A stretch of DNA of 64,000 nucleotides from Streptomyces sp. NBC_01294 (GTDB lineage: Bacteria; Actinomycetota; Actinomycetes; Streptomycetales; Streptomycetaceae). This document shows, in pieces, positions 26,875-37,363 of this stretch. The DNA lies in NCBI RefSeq assembly GCF_035917235.1, contig NZ_CP108423.1, positions 8,027,501-8,091,500 on the forward strand. The letters are read 5' to 3'. A program made the translations under genes and the position numbers. Numbering within the stretch: position 1 is the stretch's first letter; each line of letters begins with the position of its first letter. Below the pieces are notes generated by a model. It did not search any database. It was not told the origin of the DNA and saw only the letters and a program-made list of their open reading frames with translations.

Positions 26875-27525
26875 TCACCCTCCGGCGATGAGACCGGGCA
26901 GGTCACGCATGTCCTGGAAGACGATGGTGTCGGCGCCTTCGAGCCGCTCGCCCGGGGTCAGCCCGCCCGCATAGCCGAACGCCCGCATGCCGGCGGCGCG
27001 GGCGGCCTGGACGCCCGGCCGGCTGTCCTCGACCACCACGCACGCCGCGGGGTCGACACCCATCTGCCGTGCGGCGTGCAGGAAGAGGTCCGGGGCCGGC
27101 TTGCCGTGGGTTACCTCGGAGGCGCTGTAGATGCGGCCCGCGAAGTGTGCGTAGAGACCGGTGCGGCCGAGCGTGTGCCGCATCTTCTCGTGGGAGCCGC
27201 TGGAGGCGACGCAGGTCGGCAGGGTGATCGCGTCGAGCGCCTCGGGCAGTCCGTCGACGGCGGACAACCCGGTGTCCACGGCCTCACGGTGGTGCTGCTC
27301 GAGCCGCTCCCACCAGAGGTCGGCCGTCCCCTCGCCGAGCCGGGCGGCGATCTGCTCGCGTATGGAGGATCTGGAGCGCCCGATGAACCGTTCGACGATC
27401 TCGTCCTCGGTGAGCGGCCACCCCAACTCCGCTCCCAGGGCGACCTGGATGCGGAGCGCGATGCGTTCGCTGTCGACCAGCACACCGTCGCAGTCGAATA
27501 TCACGAGTTCAATAGGCTTGATCAT
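26875..27525 (-). CDS. HAD-superfamily phosphatase, beta-phosphoglucomutase-like
   Basis: The 216-aa protein has HAD motif I VIFDCDGVLVDSE, motif II CVASSGS, and motifs III/IV HGKPAPDLFLHAARQMG and CVVVEDSRPGVQAARAAGM. The alpha-helical cap of about 75 residues sits after motif I, as in subfamily IA beta-PGM/YniC-like sugar phosphatases. It would dephosphorylate or isomerise a small phosphosugar; specificity is unknown. The gene is intact. Confidence 0.85.
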   Translation of the reverse strand: MIKPIELVIFDCDGVLVDSERIALRIQVALGAELGWPLTEDEIVERFIGRSRSSIREQIAARLGEGTADLWWERLEQHHREAVDTGLSAVDGLPEALDAITLPTCVASSGSHEKMRHTLGRTGLYAHFAGRIYSASEVTHGKPAPDLFLHAARQMGVDPAACVVVEDSRPGVQAARAAGMRAFGYAGGLTPGERLEGADTIVFQDMRDLPGLIAGG

Positions 27526-27542
27526 TCCGGCAGCATAGACAC

Positions 27543-27581
27543 CGGTCCGGGTCCCGGTCCCGGTCCCGGTCCGTCCCGGTC
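27543..27581. repeat. CGGTCC hexamer tandem repeat
   Basis: About six imperfect copies of the hexamer CGGTCC/CGGTCCC lie in the divergent gap between the HAD gene and the hypothetical gene at 27623. Confidence 0.7.
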
Positions 27582-27622
27582 TTCCACCTCGCCCGGGCGG
27601 GGTCCTGCGGCATCATGGCCCG

Positions 27623-28255
27623 GTGGCGAAATGGAACACGGAGTCGACTCCCGCGTCGGTCAGCAGCACGACAGGGTTGTCCCCGTATCAGGAAGAGTTG
27701 CGGGACCGGCTGCTCGCCGCCCCCGTGGTCCCGGCCCCTGCTGCCTGGCGACCGGTGTTCGATCCCTGTGTCCCTGTCGGGGGCCTTCTCGGCATCGGTT
27801 TCGCCTCGCACGCCGACACCGGCCACGACCTGGTGATGGTCGTCTCGCGTGACGGCCACGGCCTCTTCGACACGGTCACGGGGGAGAAGATCGTGCGCGA
27901 CCGGGACCCCGACCCCGAGTACAGCACCCCGGACGCGACGCCCGGCCTCGTCTGCCCCGGTCTGGGTCCGGTATCGGGCAGTTGGGTGCACATTGCGGGG
28001 CTCTACGGTGGCGGCCTGCACCATACGACCGCCGACGGCTGGACGTTGGAAGTCGTCAGCCCTGCCTGGCCGAATGACCGCGTACTGCTCTCCACCGATG
28101 GCGGACTGCCTCACTCCGGCCCGCACGGCGAGCGGTGGTGGCACATCTTCCACTCCTCCTACTCGGAACTGCGGGCAGTCGGCTTCTCCCCGTCGGGGCG
28201 GACGCTCGCGGTCGCCACGAGCAGTGACCTCACCCTGTGGACGCGCACCGGCTGA
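27623..28255 (+). CDS. hypothetical protein with WD40-like end
   Basis: This 210-aa protein belongs to no family I recognise. It starts at GTG 27623 (no clear ribosome-binding site; another start is possible). It ends with VGFSPSGRTLAVATSSDLTLWTRTG, which looks like one WD40/beta-propeller blade, and it contains another blade-like stretch (DGWTLEVVSPAWPNDRVLL). Codon use is typical of the region. There is no signal peptide. Confidence 0.55.
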   Translation: MAKWNTESTPASVSSTTGLSPYQEELRDRLLAAPVVPAPAAWRPVFDPCVPVGGLLGIGFASHADTGHDLVMVVSRDGHGLFDTVTGEKIVRDRDPDPEYSTPDATPGLVCPGLGPVSGSWVHIAGLYGGGLHHTTADGWTLEVVSPAWPNDRVLLSTDGGLPHSGPHGERWWHIFHSSYSELRAVGFSPSGRTLAVATSSDLTLWTRTG

Positions 28256-28302
28256 AACATCGCGCGTGTTCTCGTCGGAGGCCGGCTCGGTCGCCGCACC
28301 CG

Positions 28303-28788
28303 TCACTCGGCGAAGGCGGCCAGACGACGCCGGAGTTCCTCGTTCGAGACGTCCTCCATGTGGGTCAGGAAGACCCAGATGTGGCCCGAAGGGTCCTTGA
28401 GGATGACGGTGCGGTCGCCGTGGAACATGTCCGTCGGCGGCTGGAGGATCTCGGCGCCGGCGGCCTCCGCGCGCTTCGCCAGGCCGTCGACGTCCGGCAC
28501 GAAGACGTGCAGCGTCACCGACGTGCCGCCGAGGGCAGCCGGCGCGGCGAAGGAGGCGGCCTCCGCCTCGTCCACGCCGGCGTCTCCCAGCATCAGGGCC
28601 GACCGTCCGATGCTGATCTCGGCGTGCAGGACGCCGCCTCCCGGGGCGTCGAGCCTGAACTCCTCACGGGCGCCGAAGGCCCGCTGGTAGAAGTCGATCG
28701 CCGCGGCTGCGTCGTCGACCATGATGTGAGGGACCACGGCGTAGCGGTAGCGGTCGGGGATCTCGACGGGGACGGTGTGCTCGGTCAT
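28303..28788 (-). CDS. VOC family (glyoxalase/PhnB-like) protein
   Basis: The 161-aa protein has the PhnB-type VOC pattern: VVPHIMVDDAAAAIDFYQRAFGA, VLHAEISIGRSALMLGD, and TVILKDPSGHIWVFLTHMEDVSNEELRRR. Family members are metal-dependent dioxygenases, isomerases or antibiotic-binding proteins; the role here is unknown. The gene is intact. Confidence 0.85.
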   Translation of the reverse strand: MTEHTVPVEIPDRYRYAVVPHIMVDDAAAAIDFYQRAFGAREEFRLDAPGGGVLHAEISIGRSALMLGDAGVDEAEAASFAAPAALGGTSVTLHVFVPDVDGLAKRAEAAGAEILQPPTDMFHGDRTVILKDPSGHIWVFLTHMEDVSNEELRRRLAAFAE

Positions 28789-29034
28789 GGCGAACCTCTT
28801 CGTAAAGTGCCGCCGGTGGGCTCCTGCGGCTCTGCAACGAAGCTAGGACCTCAGGTTTGGTTGAGGTCAAGGTGCAGACGTCGGCCCGGCCGGTGCCGCG
28901 CCGGGGCCGACGTGCCGAGAAGCGGCGCGCGGTAGCTGTCGCGCCGCAGTTCGCAGAAGCGTGAGACCCCACACCCCTCTACTTATCGGTAATTTGAGGT
29001 GGATCCAGAAGGGCAGAGGGAAGGAGCAGGGCGC

Positions 29035-29883
29035 ATGGCAGACCACGACTTGACCGGCTTCACGAAGAGCACGTTCACCCACGACGGAGCCACCCGCCGG
29101 CTACTGCGCCGGGGCACCGGCCCCGCAGTGATCATCATGGCGGAGATCCCCGGCATCACCCCCAAGGTCCTCGGATTCGCCGAACGCGTGGCGGCGTCCG
29201 GCTGCACGGCCGTGCTGCCCGTGCTCTTCGGCGAGCCCGGCCGTGACACGGATCCCGCCGCCGTCGGCTGGCCGAGCGTCGGCCGCTCCCTGGCCTCGTC
29301 GCTGTGGCAGGTCTGCGTGAGCAGGGAGTTCACGCTGCTGGCCACGGGACGGAGCTCACGCGTCGTACGGTGGCTGCGCGCCCTGGCCGCCGCCGAACAC
29401 GAGCGCTGCGGCGGCCCCGGAGTCGGCGCCGTGGGCATGTGCCTGACCGGCGGATTCGCCCTGGCCATGGCCACGGACGAACGCCTCGTCGCCGCCCGTG
29501 CTGTCCCCCCCCCCCAGCCGTCGCTTCCGCTGGCCTGTACCCGAAGCCGCGCGGGAGCCATCGACATCAGCCCCGGGGAACTCGCGGTCGTCCGCCGGCG
29601 CTGCGAGCGCGACGGGCTCCAGGTCCTGGGGCTGCGCTTCCGGGGCGACCGGCTCGTACCCGGCGACCGGTTCGCGTACCTGCGGCGCGAACTCGGCGAT
29701 GCGTTCGTCGCTGTCGAGCTGGACGCCGAGGCCGCGAACCCGGCGAGCGCCCTCGCTCCGCACTCCGTCCTGACGGAGCACCTCATCGACGAACCCGGAC
29801 AGCCCACGCGGCAGGCGCTCGACACGGTCCTCGACCTGTTCCGCATCCGGCTCCTCGGGGAGCAGCCGTCCCGGACCGCGTGA
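29035..29883 (+). CDS. dienelactone hydrolase family protein
   Basis: The 282-aa alpha/beta hydrolase has a nucleophile elbow GMCLTGGFALA (Cys nucleophile, as in dienelactone hydrolase) and an acid-loop region GLRFRGDRLVPGDRF. AAGGAG precedes ATG 29035 by 8 bases. An 11-base C run at 29505-29515 coincides with a short stretch (RAVPPPQPS) that would read VLS...QPSLP in the neighbouring frame, so two small compensating indels are likely. The expected C-terminal His is likely in LAPHSVLTEHL. Confidence 0.75.
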   Translation: MADHDLTGFTKSTFTHDGATRRLLRRGTGPAVIIMAEIPGITPKVLGFAERVAASGCTAVLPVLFGEPGRDTDPAAVGWPSVGRSLASSLWQVCVSREFTLLATGRSSRVVRWLRALAAAEHERCGGPGVGAVGMCLTGGFALAMATDERLVAARAVPPPQPSLPLACTRSRAGAIDISPGELAVVRRRCERDGLQVLGLRFRGDRLVPGDRFAYLRRELGDAFVAVELDAEAANPASALAPHSVLTEHLIDEPGQPTRQALDTVLDLFRIRLLGEQPSRTA

Positions 29884-30174
29884 CGCGACCAGCGGCGCGG
29901 CGCCCTCGGGCGACCGCGCGGACCGGTCCGGTCCGAAACCGGATCCGAGCGGCTCCGCCAACGGCCCGATCCGGTCCCACCCCGCATCAGGGATCCCCGA
30001 CCGGGCGGCTGGAGCCGGCAGGCCGTCCGGTCGTCCGGTCGTCCGGTCGTCATGGAGGGTTGCGTTGCGCCTGTTGCGTAGCGAAGTCGTCAGCTGCGTG
30101 CCACAACGGCAGCCACAGCCGCGAAGGTCAGGCGCTGGAAACGGACGACATCGGCGTGTGAAAGGCTGATCCGC
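29884..30174. other. intergenic region with CGGTCGTC repeat
   Basis: I see no supported gene in this 291-bp gap. Positions 30025-30050 hold three to four copies of the octamer CGGTCGTC, followed by GTTGCG repeats. Confidence 0.4.
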
Positions 30175-30691
30175 ATGACCAGCGAAGCCGATGAACCAGC
30201 CGTCGAAACCCTGTCCCTGCGAGACGGCCTCGGAGGCGGACAGCAACGCGGTACGTGCTCACCGTGAGGCGGACGTCCGTGTCGCGAGCATCGAGACGGC
30301 TTACGTCGATGCCTACAGTGATATCGCCTGGCCACGGGAAGTGGCGCCCGCGTACGAGCAGGTGTTGTCAATGGCCTCCAACGAGGTGGCCGAGGGCGTC
30401 CGCTCTGCGAAAGGTGACCCTGGCATGGGGATCGACATCGATGTCCGCGACGACACGCAATTCGACGTGCTTCTGGCCAAGGCGGCTCCCTACACGATCT
30501 GGCGCCGAGGCGTGGCGACGGGGAAGTCGAGGAGAGTCTTTCAGCGCCAGCGACACGGGCACAGCCCTGTGGATCGCTGTCACATCAGAGCAAGAGGTTC
30601 AGCCTGGGCGTCACGGCTCGATGCGCTGGGTGTCCCGCAAGCGGCGTTCACGACTCAACCTCGCAGGCGGCGACGTCTGTTCGCTCTGTGG
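30175..30691 (+). pseudogene. hypothetical protein remnant
   Basis: ATG 30175 opens a peptide (TSEADEPAVETLSLRDGLGGG) that continues, after a shift near 30255, as a well-formed protein stretch (ADVRVASIETAYVDAYSDIAWP, QVLSMASNEVAEGVRSAKGDP, DIDVRDDTQFDVLLAKAAPYTIW). It then breaks into two further frames (DGEVEESLSA and SDTGTALWIAVTSEQ). No family is recognised. Its 3' end dissolves into an IS remnant, so insertion and later decay probably destroyed this gene. Confidence 0.5.
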
Positions 30692-30984
30692 TCACGGCAC
30701 CGGAAGTCGCGCGTAGCCGCCGAGGATGAGCGAACCTGGTGATGCAGTCCAGCCTGGCAGCGGGTGGCGAGCTTGTCGAACCGTGTGGCGACGGCCCGGA
30801 ACTGTTTGAGGCGGTTTCGAAGCAGCGTTCCACGACGTTTCGGTGCTCGGCCCGTGTGCAACCGGCTTCCCAGGGGGCGGAGCGTTCGTAGGCGGTCTGC
30901 CACGGTCCGTACCGCTTGGGCGCAGTGAGGATCCTGCTGCTGCGGAGCACCGGTCCGCAGCCGCCACAGCACCCTGTTGATCAA
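30692..30984 (-). mobile_element. IS5-family transposase remnant
   Basis: Pieces of an IS5-type transposase follow one another leftward in different frames: INRVLWRLRTGAP, KRYGPWQTAYERSAPWEAG, NVVERCF, RLKQFRAVATRFDKLATR, and a SLILGGYARLPVP tail. About 150 residues carrying the central DDE acids are absent, so it is dead. Its 5' side abuts the stop codon of the aldo/keto reductase gene (30988). No clear terminal inverted repeats remain. Confidence 0.75.
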
Positions 30985-30987
30985 TCA

Positions 30988-31914
<927 letters not shown>

Positions 31915-31949
31915 TCAGCCCCCTCAGCCCCCTTCGGCTCCTCAGCGAA

Positions 31950-32357
31950 TCAGCTCCGTTCCCGAGTGATCACCGCGTCGATCTCCACCTCGACGAGCCA
32001 GTCGGGGTCGATGAAACGGGAGACCTCCACGAACGTGCACGCGGGCCGGATGGAGCTGAACCGCTCGCCGTGCGCGCGTGCGGCCTCCTTCCACTGCGTC
32101 ACGTCCGTGAGCATGATGCGGGTCCGTACGACGTCCTCGATCGATGCCCCGGCGTCCTGCAGTGCCTTCTCGGCGATGTCCAGGCACCGCACCGTCTGGG
32201 CGTGGACGTCGCCGGGGCCGACGGTCGAGCCGTCGTCCCCGATGGGAGCCGTCCCCGCAACGGCGACGTGGTCTCCTGCCCGCACCGCGCGTGAGAAGCC
32301 GATCTGCGGCTCCAGCGGTGACCCGGAACCGACGGTCTGACGCATGCTCTTCTTCAT
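31950..32357 (-). CDS. RidA/YjgF-family protein
   Basis: The 135-aa protein has the Rid-family pattern: IGFSRAVRAGDHVAVAGTAPIGDDG, VRCLDIAEKALQDAGASIEDVVRTRIMLTD, and SRFIDPDWLVEVEIDAVI. RidA members deaminate reactive enamine/imine intermediates. The archetype's final arginine (CVA-R type) is not evident, so it is probably another Rid subgroup. The start is ATG 32357 or 32345. Confidence 0.85.
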   Translation of the reverse strand: MKKSMRQTVGSGSPLEPQIGFSRAVRAGDHVAVAGTAPIGDDGSTVGPGDVHAQTVRCLDIAEKALQDAGASIEDVVRTRIMLTDVTQWKEAARAHGERFSSIRPACTFVEVSRFIDPDWLVEVEIDAVITRERS

Positions 32358-32587
32358 CTCTTCATAGTGTCAGAACGGCAACTGACGGTGAGTCGCGCCT
32401 TTGAGCCGCCGGCTCGCGCAGCACCGCGCCTGCCGGACCCCGGCCGGCGGGCGCGTTGCGTTGGCCCGCGGCGCACCGAGTGGCAATCTGGGACATATCG
32501 CCACACTCCACACATCCGCCGACTCTCTGCTGGGCCGTCCGGGTGAGTCGGCGGTCGGCCCGGCCCTGCACGAGAGCAAGGAAGCGC

Positions 32588-33012
32588 ATGCCGCACACGG
32601 ATCTCTCCGCAGTCGAAGCGGACGTCAGGACCTGGTTCGACCAGTACGTGGCCACCTTCATCGGCCTGGCTGCCGCCGGGCGTACCGACCCGGCGCCGCT
32701 GCTCGACTACTTCGATGCGCCGATCACCATGACCACGGACGCCGCCCATGTCCCGGTGCTCGCCTCCGATCGCCGCGCTCGCCGCGGGACCTCGCCGAGC
32801 GAGCAGACCCGGCGGGACGCCGGCTGGACGGAGGCAGCACGGCGCTCGATCCCGAAGTGCGCGCCCTGAACGAGCGGTCCGCGCTCATCGAGGTGACCTG
32901 GGCGCGACATGACAGCGGCGGCAGCGAGTTCCAGCGCGTACGCGTGCTGTACCTCGCGGCCAGAACGGTCGCCGGGTGGCGGACCACCGCCTCGGCGATC
33001 CTCTCCCCCTGA
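32588..33012 (+). CDS. SnoaL-like small protein (frameshifted)
   Basis: AAGGAAG precedes ATG 32588. The first half (LSAVEADVRTWFDQYVATFIGLAAAGRTD, PLLDYFDAPITMTTD) and, after a shift between about 32770 and 32850, the second half (ALIEVTWARHDSGGSEFQRVRVLYLAARTVAGWRTTASAILSP) together form an NTF2/SnoaL-like alpha+beta cone of about 140 residues. The role is unknown. It is probably divergent from the RidA gene. Confidence 0.6.
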
Positions 33013-33284
33013 GTGGGGGCCCGGGTGCGCCCCCTCGCGTATGTGGGTCCGCGCCGCAGCGGTGCCCTGCGGGCGCATCGTTGCGCACCCGAGGGGGACC
33101 TCCGCTCGCAGTGTCACTCAGGTGGCCTGGGCGATGGCCGGTCTGGCGACGCATGGTGGAGACCTGAAGCGCCTTCCTCGGCCGTGCAGCCCGCACCTGC
33201 CTGCAGCCGGAGATTCGCCTTGCGACGGAGATGGAGCTGCCCTTGGCCACGAGGAGAACCTTCACCGCGGAACCGGGAGTCCCT

Positions 33285-34044
33285 CGTCCACAAAGGTCCG
33301 CTACGCCGCGAGCCGCCCGCACCGCATCGCCCCGTACCTGAAGCGGGCCGCCCGTGACCGGTGGACTGGCCGCCCGGCACCCCGACCACACGTGGAGCGG
33401 CCGGCCGGGCCGTGATGGCCTTCGGACGACGCCGCCAACCCCGAGGCGGCCGTCGGCAGCCAGACCCACGAGCGCTGGCTCGCGCTGGGGCGGATGCAGT
33501 TCGACTACCTCCTCGCGCACGGCCTGACGCCCGAGGCGCGCATGCTGGACATCGGCTGCGGAAACCTGCGCGCCGGCTGGCGCTTCATCGACTACCTCGA
33601 AGCCGGCCACTACTACGGCATCGACATCTCGCCCGACATCCTCATCGCCGCGAAGCAGACCCTGACCGACCGGGGGCTGCAGGCCAAGGTCCCGCACCTC
33701 ACCATCACCAAAAACCTGAAGCTGGACTTCCTCCCCGACGACTACTTCGACGTCGTCCACGCGCACAAGCGTGTTCTCGCACTCGCCGATCGACGTCATC
33801 GACGAGTGCTTCGCCGACGTGGGCCGCGTGCTGGCGCCCGGGGGCTACTTCGACTTCACCTTCGACCGGCAGCACCACCGGCGCCGAACACCAGGTGCTG
33901 CGCGAGGACTTCTACTACCGCACCCAGACCCTCGTCGACCTCGCCGCGAAGCACGGGCTGGCCGCCCGCTTCATGGACGACTGGGAGGAACTCGGCCACG
34001 GCCAGTCCAAGATCCGCGTCGGTGCCGGCGGGTACCACGCCTGA
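33285..34044 (+). CDS. class I SAM-dependent methyltransferase (multiply frameshifted)
   Basis: The SAM-binding motif is clear (ARMLDIGCGNLRAGWRFIDYL, then YYGIDISPDILIAAKQ). Upstream pieces (KVRYAASRPHRIAPYLKRAARDRW, then EAAVGSQTHERWLALGRMQ) and downstream pieces (SPIDVIDECFADVGRVLAPGGYFDFTFD, then HQVLREDFYYRTQTLVDLAAKHGLAARFMDDW) lie in other frames. At least four indels are needed. The start codon cannot be fixed; the first recognisable residues are near 33285. Given the number of breaks it could be a real pseudogene. Confidence 0.65.
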
Positions 34045-34117
34045 CCGCCCCGGGCAGCGGACCGCGCACCGGACCCGGCCCGCGACGGCTGCGCGCGGTC
34101 CCGAGCAGTCGCGTGGT

Positions 34118-35013
34118 TCAGGCGTGTCCGGCCGCAGTCGGAGCTCCTGCGGCGCCACAGGCGCACGGCCAGGGCCGTGCACGCGAGCAGCGCGAGGCAC
34201 GGGAGCGCGGTGTCCTCGCCCACCGCCCCCGGCGAAGTAGCCGGTGACGAGGAACGGTGTGGCGGCCAGGGCGAATTGGCCTGCGGTGCGGACACCGGAC
34301 AGGGCGGGCCGCCCCGCCAGGACCAGTGCGGCGGCCACCGCCACGGTGAAGCGCCACAGCACGATCATGCCGAGCCCGCCCGCATCGAGCAGGGCGAGGA
34401 TCACCACGGACAGCGGAGCCCAGAGCAGGAGCGCCACGAGACCCGCGGCGCTCCTGATCCGGCCCGGTGGGCGCAGGTCCGGAGGGCAGACCAGCGGGAT
34501 GGCGGCGACCAGCAGCGGCGGCGCGAGGTAGGCCGCGTGTTCCAGCGGCATGTCGAGGGCGCCCGGCAGCACCGCGACGAGCAGGCAGGCCGCGGTTCCG
34601 GCCGCTCCGGCGAAGGCGCACCGTGCGCCGACGGCGAAGCGTCCGCTCAGTGCCACGACCGCGCCGATGAGGGTGAGCAGGAAGCTCCCGTTGATCGCGT
34701 AGCCGAGGGGATCCGCGAAGTCGGGTTGTCCGCTCACGTACGCGAGGTTGACGGTCGAAGCGAGCCGGAAGGCGGCGTGCGCGCCCGTCGCGGCCAGCGC
34801 GAAGGGCGCCGCGGCCGCGAAGAGGCGTCCGCCGCGGTGCGCGGACCCCACCCCCAGGCGAAGGCGCAGCGCGTGCGCCACGATGTCTCCGGCTTCCCGC
34901 AGGCGGGTGACCGGGCCGGCATCCTCGGTCGCCTCCCGGTAGGCCTCGGCTATCTCGTCGCCGAAGGCGCGGCGGAAACCGGCGGGGTACAGGCGCAGCA
35001 GACGAGGGTTCAC
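34118..35013 (-). CDS. multi-TM membrane protein, partner of PadR
   Basis: The protein begins NPRLLRLYPAGFRRAFGDEIAEAYREA, a cytoplasmic head common in membrane proteins encoded after PadR regulators. It has about eight hydrophobic segments (LIGAVVALSGRFAVG, AACLLVAVLPG, LVALLLWAPLSVVILALL). A shift near 34218 moves the last helix (LPCLALLACTALAV) into another frame, so the C-terminus is uncertain and 34118 is approximate. GTG 35013 overlaps the PadR stop as GTGA, indicating coupling. Confidence 0.6.
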
Positions 35014-35347
35014 GCCGTGGCCGTCTTTCCGGGACGCCCAGGCGGCGAGCGGCCTCGCGTGCGGTGGCGGCGATCCTCTCCGCCTCTGCGGCCAGGCTCT
35101 GGCGGCCGGTGGTGGTGAGGCTGTAGGTGCGCCGCAGCCGGCTGTCCACGATCTGCTCCTCGTGGACTTCGATCAGTCCCTGACCCAGGAGGCGTTCCAG
35201 GGCTCCGTACAGGGTGCCCGTACGCATCTTGACGCGTCCGCCCGAGATCAGTTCCACCTCGCGTGCGATCGCGTACCCGTGGCGGGGCTCGTCCGCCAAG
35301 GCGGTCAGGAGGAGGAGGGTCGGTTCCTGCATCGCACGATCACTCAT
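35010..35347 (-). CDS. PadR-family transcriptional regulator (one-base shift near 3' end)
   Basis: The product is about 112 aa with a PadR winged helix: LLLLTALADEPRHGYAIAREVELISGGRVKMRTGTLYGALERL, then RRTYSLTTTGRQSLAAEAER. In this sequence the frame misses its stop and runs on. A single added base near 35035 gives LGRPGKTATA-stop at 35010-35012, overlapping the membrane-protein GTG. It probably represses this operon in response to a toxic compound, as PadR proteins usually do. Confidence 0.8.
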
Positions 35348-35476
35348 GCCTGGATGGTAAGTCACTCACCGGCATATGTCGTCGCCGGTCCGTAGATCCC
35401 CGCCGGCCGGTTCTGTTACGCGGCCATGACATTCCCATCCTTTTGAACACGCTCAACAGTCGGTAGATTCTTGAAC

Positions 35477-36180
35477 ATGATCAAAACTGGGTACGAGGCG
35501 TGGGTGGGCGAGTTCGAGGCCGAGCGGGAGCGCCGGGCGGCTCTGGGCGACCCCGACTGGGGGAAGGGTGCGCAGCTGCCGGCCGAGATCGTCCGCAGCA
35601 TCCAGAAGTTCCAGGTCGGCGAGGACGGCGACGGCTCCGCGCTCTCCGGCAAGGCCGACCTCGCGGGCGATCCGGTCTACTTCGAGGCCGTCCGGCTCTT
35701 CATCGCCGATGAGCAGAACCAGCGCGCATGCTGAAGCTGCTGTTGGCGGCCGGCGGAGCCGGCACCCTCGACGGGCACTGGAGCGACGCGGTATTCGTCC
35801 GCGTGCGGCGGCTGCTCGGACTGCGGGTGGAGCTGCTGGTGCTGATGATCGCCGAGGTGGTGGCTCTGGGGTACTACCGGGCCCTGCGCGACGGCGCCGC
35901 CGACCCGCTGACCTCCGAGGTCGCGGGCCGGATCCTGGCGGACGAGGGGCGGCACGTCCTGTTCCACTGCCTGCGCTTGCGGGAGGGCCTCGCCGGGCTG
36001 CCCCCGCCTGCCCGCCGGGCGGTGACGGCCGGGTGGCGCGGACTGCTGGGGCGCCGCCGCCCTGGTCGCGGTGGACCACGGCCCGGCCCTGCGGACCTCG
36101 GGTGGGCCGCGGCGCCTTCGTCGTGCAGACCCTGCGCTCCTCCGTGGATGGCCCGCGCGATGTCGGGCGGCCCGGTTGCC
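35477..36180 (+). CDS. ferritin-like domain protein (frameshifted)
   Basis: The parts form a di-iron ferritin-like helical bundle: FIADEQNQ (first ExxH half), then in another frame LKLLLAAGGAGTLDG, AEVVALGYYRALRDGA and ILADEGRHVLFH (second ExxH metal-ligand pair, EGRH), then VAVDHGPALR and RGAFVVQTLRSSVDG. Breaks occur at about 35727 (two bases lost from NQHARML), 36048 and 36095. ATG 35477 follows a TTGAAC/TAGATT promoter-like pair. The 3' end is indistinct. Confidence 0.6.
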
Positions 36181-36370
36181 GTACTGGCGGGGGTGGGGGC
36201 GAGCGCGGGGACGGGTGCGAGTGCGGGCGCGGGCTCGGACTCGGGCGTGTGACCTCGGGTCGGCGTGCCGGGCCGCGTTGGTCACTCGGAGCCTGCCCGC
36301 GGCCCCGGCTGACCGGCAACACCTCACCCCGTGGAGCCCGGTGACCACCCGCCGCGACAGCCGACCCGCA

Positions 36371-36475
36371 GTCCGTCCGCCACCGGTCCGTCCGCCACCG
36401 GTCCGTCCGCCACCGGTCCGTCCACCACCGGTCCGTCCACCACCGGTCCGTCCACCACCGGTCCGTCCACCACCG
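36371..36475. repeat. seven-copy 15-bp tandem repeat
   Basis: Three copies of GTCCGTCCGCCACCG are followed by four copies of GTCCGTCCACCACCG, perfectly in phase (36371, 36386, 36401, 36416, 36431, 36446, 36461). The unit is a multiple of three, so either strand stays open, but no recognisable gene spans it. The surrounding 36190-36650 is otherwise low-complexity. Confidence 0.9.
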
Positions 36476-36651
36476 GTCCGGTCGGCCGGATCAGGCCGCC
36501 GGGAGAACTCACGACCCGTCACGAAAGTCCCGCGAACTCCAGACCCCCGGGGTGCAGCCACGGGGTACAGCCACAGCGCACCTCGGGGCTTGTCCCGGGT
36601 GCATCGTGTACCCCATCGGTCTAACGTGGGATGTAGGTGGCACGGGGTGGT

Positions 36652-36750
36652 CACTGCAACGAGCTGCCCAAGGGCGGGCACTTCGCCGCCTGGGAGCAGC
36701 CGGAACCCCTCGTGGATGAGTTGCGCACGGTCTTCCGTTCCCTCCGGTAG
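36652..36750 (+). pseudogene. epoxide hydrolase C-terminal fragment
   Basis: A 32-residue frame ends in TAG and reads NELPKGGHFAAWEQPEPLVDELR..FRSLR, the typical C-terminus of alpha/beta-fold epoxide hydrolases including the catalytic His (GGHF). The rest of the gene is missing upstream, so this is a deletion remnant. Confidence 0.6.
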
Positions 36751-36883
36751 GCCCGTGCCTGACCGACCGATCACACATGCCCTCTTGTGTGGCGGGGCCT
36801 CGATACCAAGCCGCTCGGCCGCCCAGAGCTGCGTGGCCACGTCCTCATGGATTTCTGGGCAATCGGGCGCAGGGAAAACGATT

Positions 36884-37363
36884 ATGAGCACTCAAGAGCA
36901 GAGCGGTGCACAGGGCGGCGTCAAAGAGGCGACCGTGGACATGAAGCTCGAGGTCCACCTCATCCCGGTCGCCGACGTCGATCGTGCCCTGAGCTTCTAC
37001 CAGGGCATGGGATGGCGGCTCGATGCGGACTTCGAGGCCGGCCCGGAATTCCGGATTGCCCAGCTGACGCCGCCCGGGTCGGAATGCTCGATCATCTTCG
37101 GCCGCGGGGTCGTCTCCGCGCCCCCTGGATCGGCCGATGGCTACCTCGTGGTCTACGACCTCGACAAAGCCCGCGCCGACCTCGTCAGTCACGGTGTCGA
37201 GGTAAGCGAAATCTTCCACAAGGTCTACGACACCGGCGCTGAAGTGCAGGTCGACGGCCGCGATCCGGACGGCCGAAGCTACGCCTCCTACGCCTCGTTC
37301 AGCGACCCGGACGGAAACGGGTGGTTGATGCAAGAGGTGCAGGAGCGACTGCCTGGACGATGA
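36884..37363 (+). CDS. VOC family (glyoxalase-like) protein
   Basis: The 159-aa protein has LEVHLIPVADVDRALSFYQGMGWRLDADF, IAQLTPPGSECSIIFG and FSDPDGNGWLMQEV, the usual VOC fold with His/Glu metal-ligand positions. ATG 36884 is chosen at the first plausible start (a GGGAAAA upstream). Its TGA overlaps the next gene's ATG (ATGA), so the two are cotranslated. The substrate is unknown. Confidence 0.85.
   Translation: MSTQEQSGAQGGVKEATVDMKLEVHLIPVADVDRALSFYQGMGWRLDADFEAGPEFRIAQLTPPGSECSIIFGRGVVSAPPGSADGYLVVYDLDKARADLVSHGVEVSEIFHKVYDTGAEVQVDGRDPDGRSYASYASFSDPDGNGWLMQEVQERLPGR

Noticed and set aside
30090..30177. Short leftward peptide ORF upstream of the remnant at 30175
   Set aside because: 28 residues, no ribosome-binding site, no match to known leader-peptide patterns.
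36371..36475. Possible CRISPR array
   Set aside because: The 15-bp units are directly adjacent with no spacers, and no cas genes are present.
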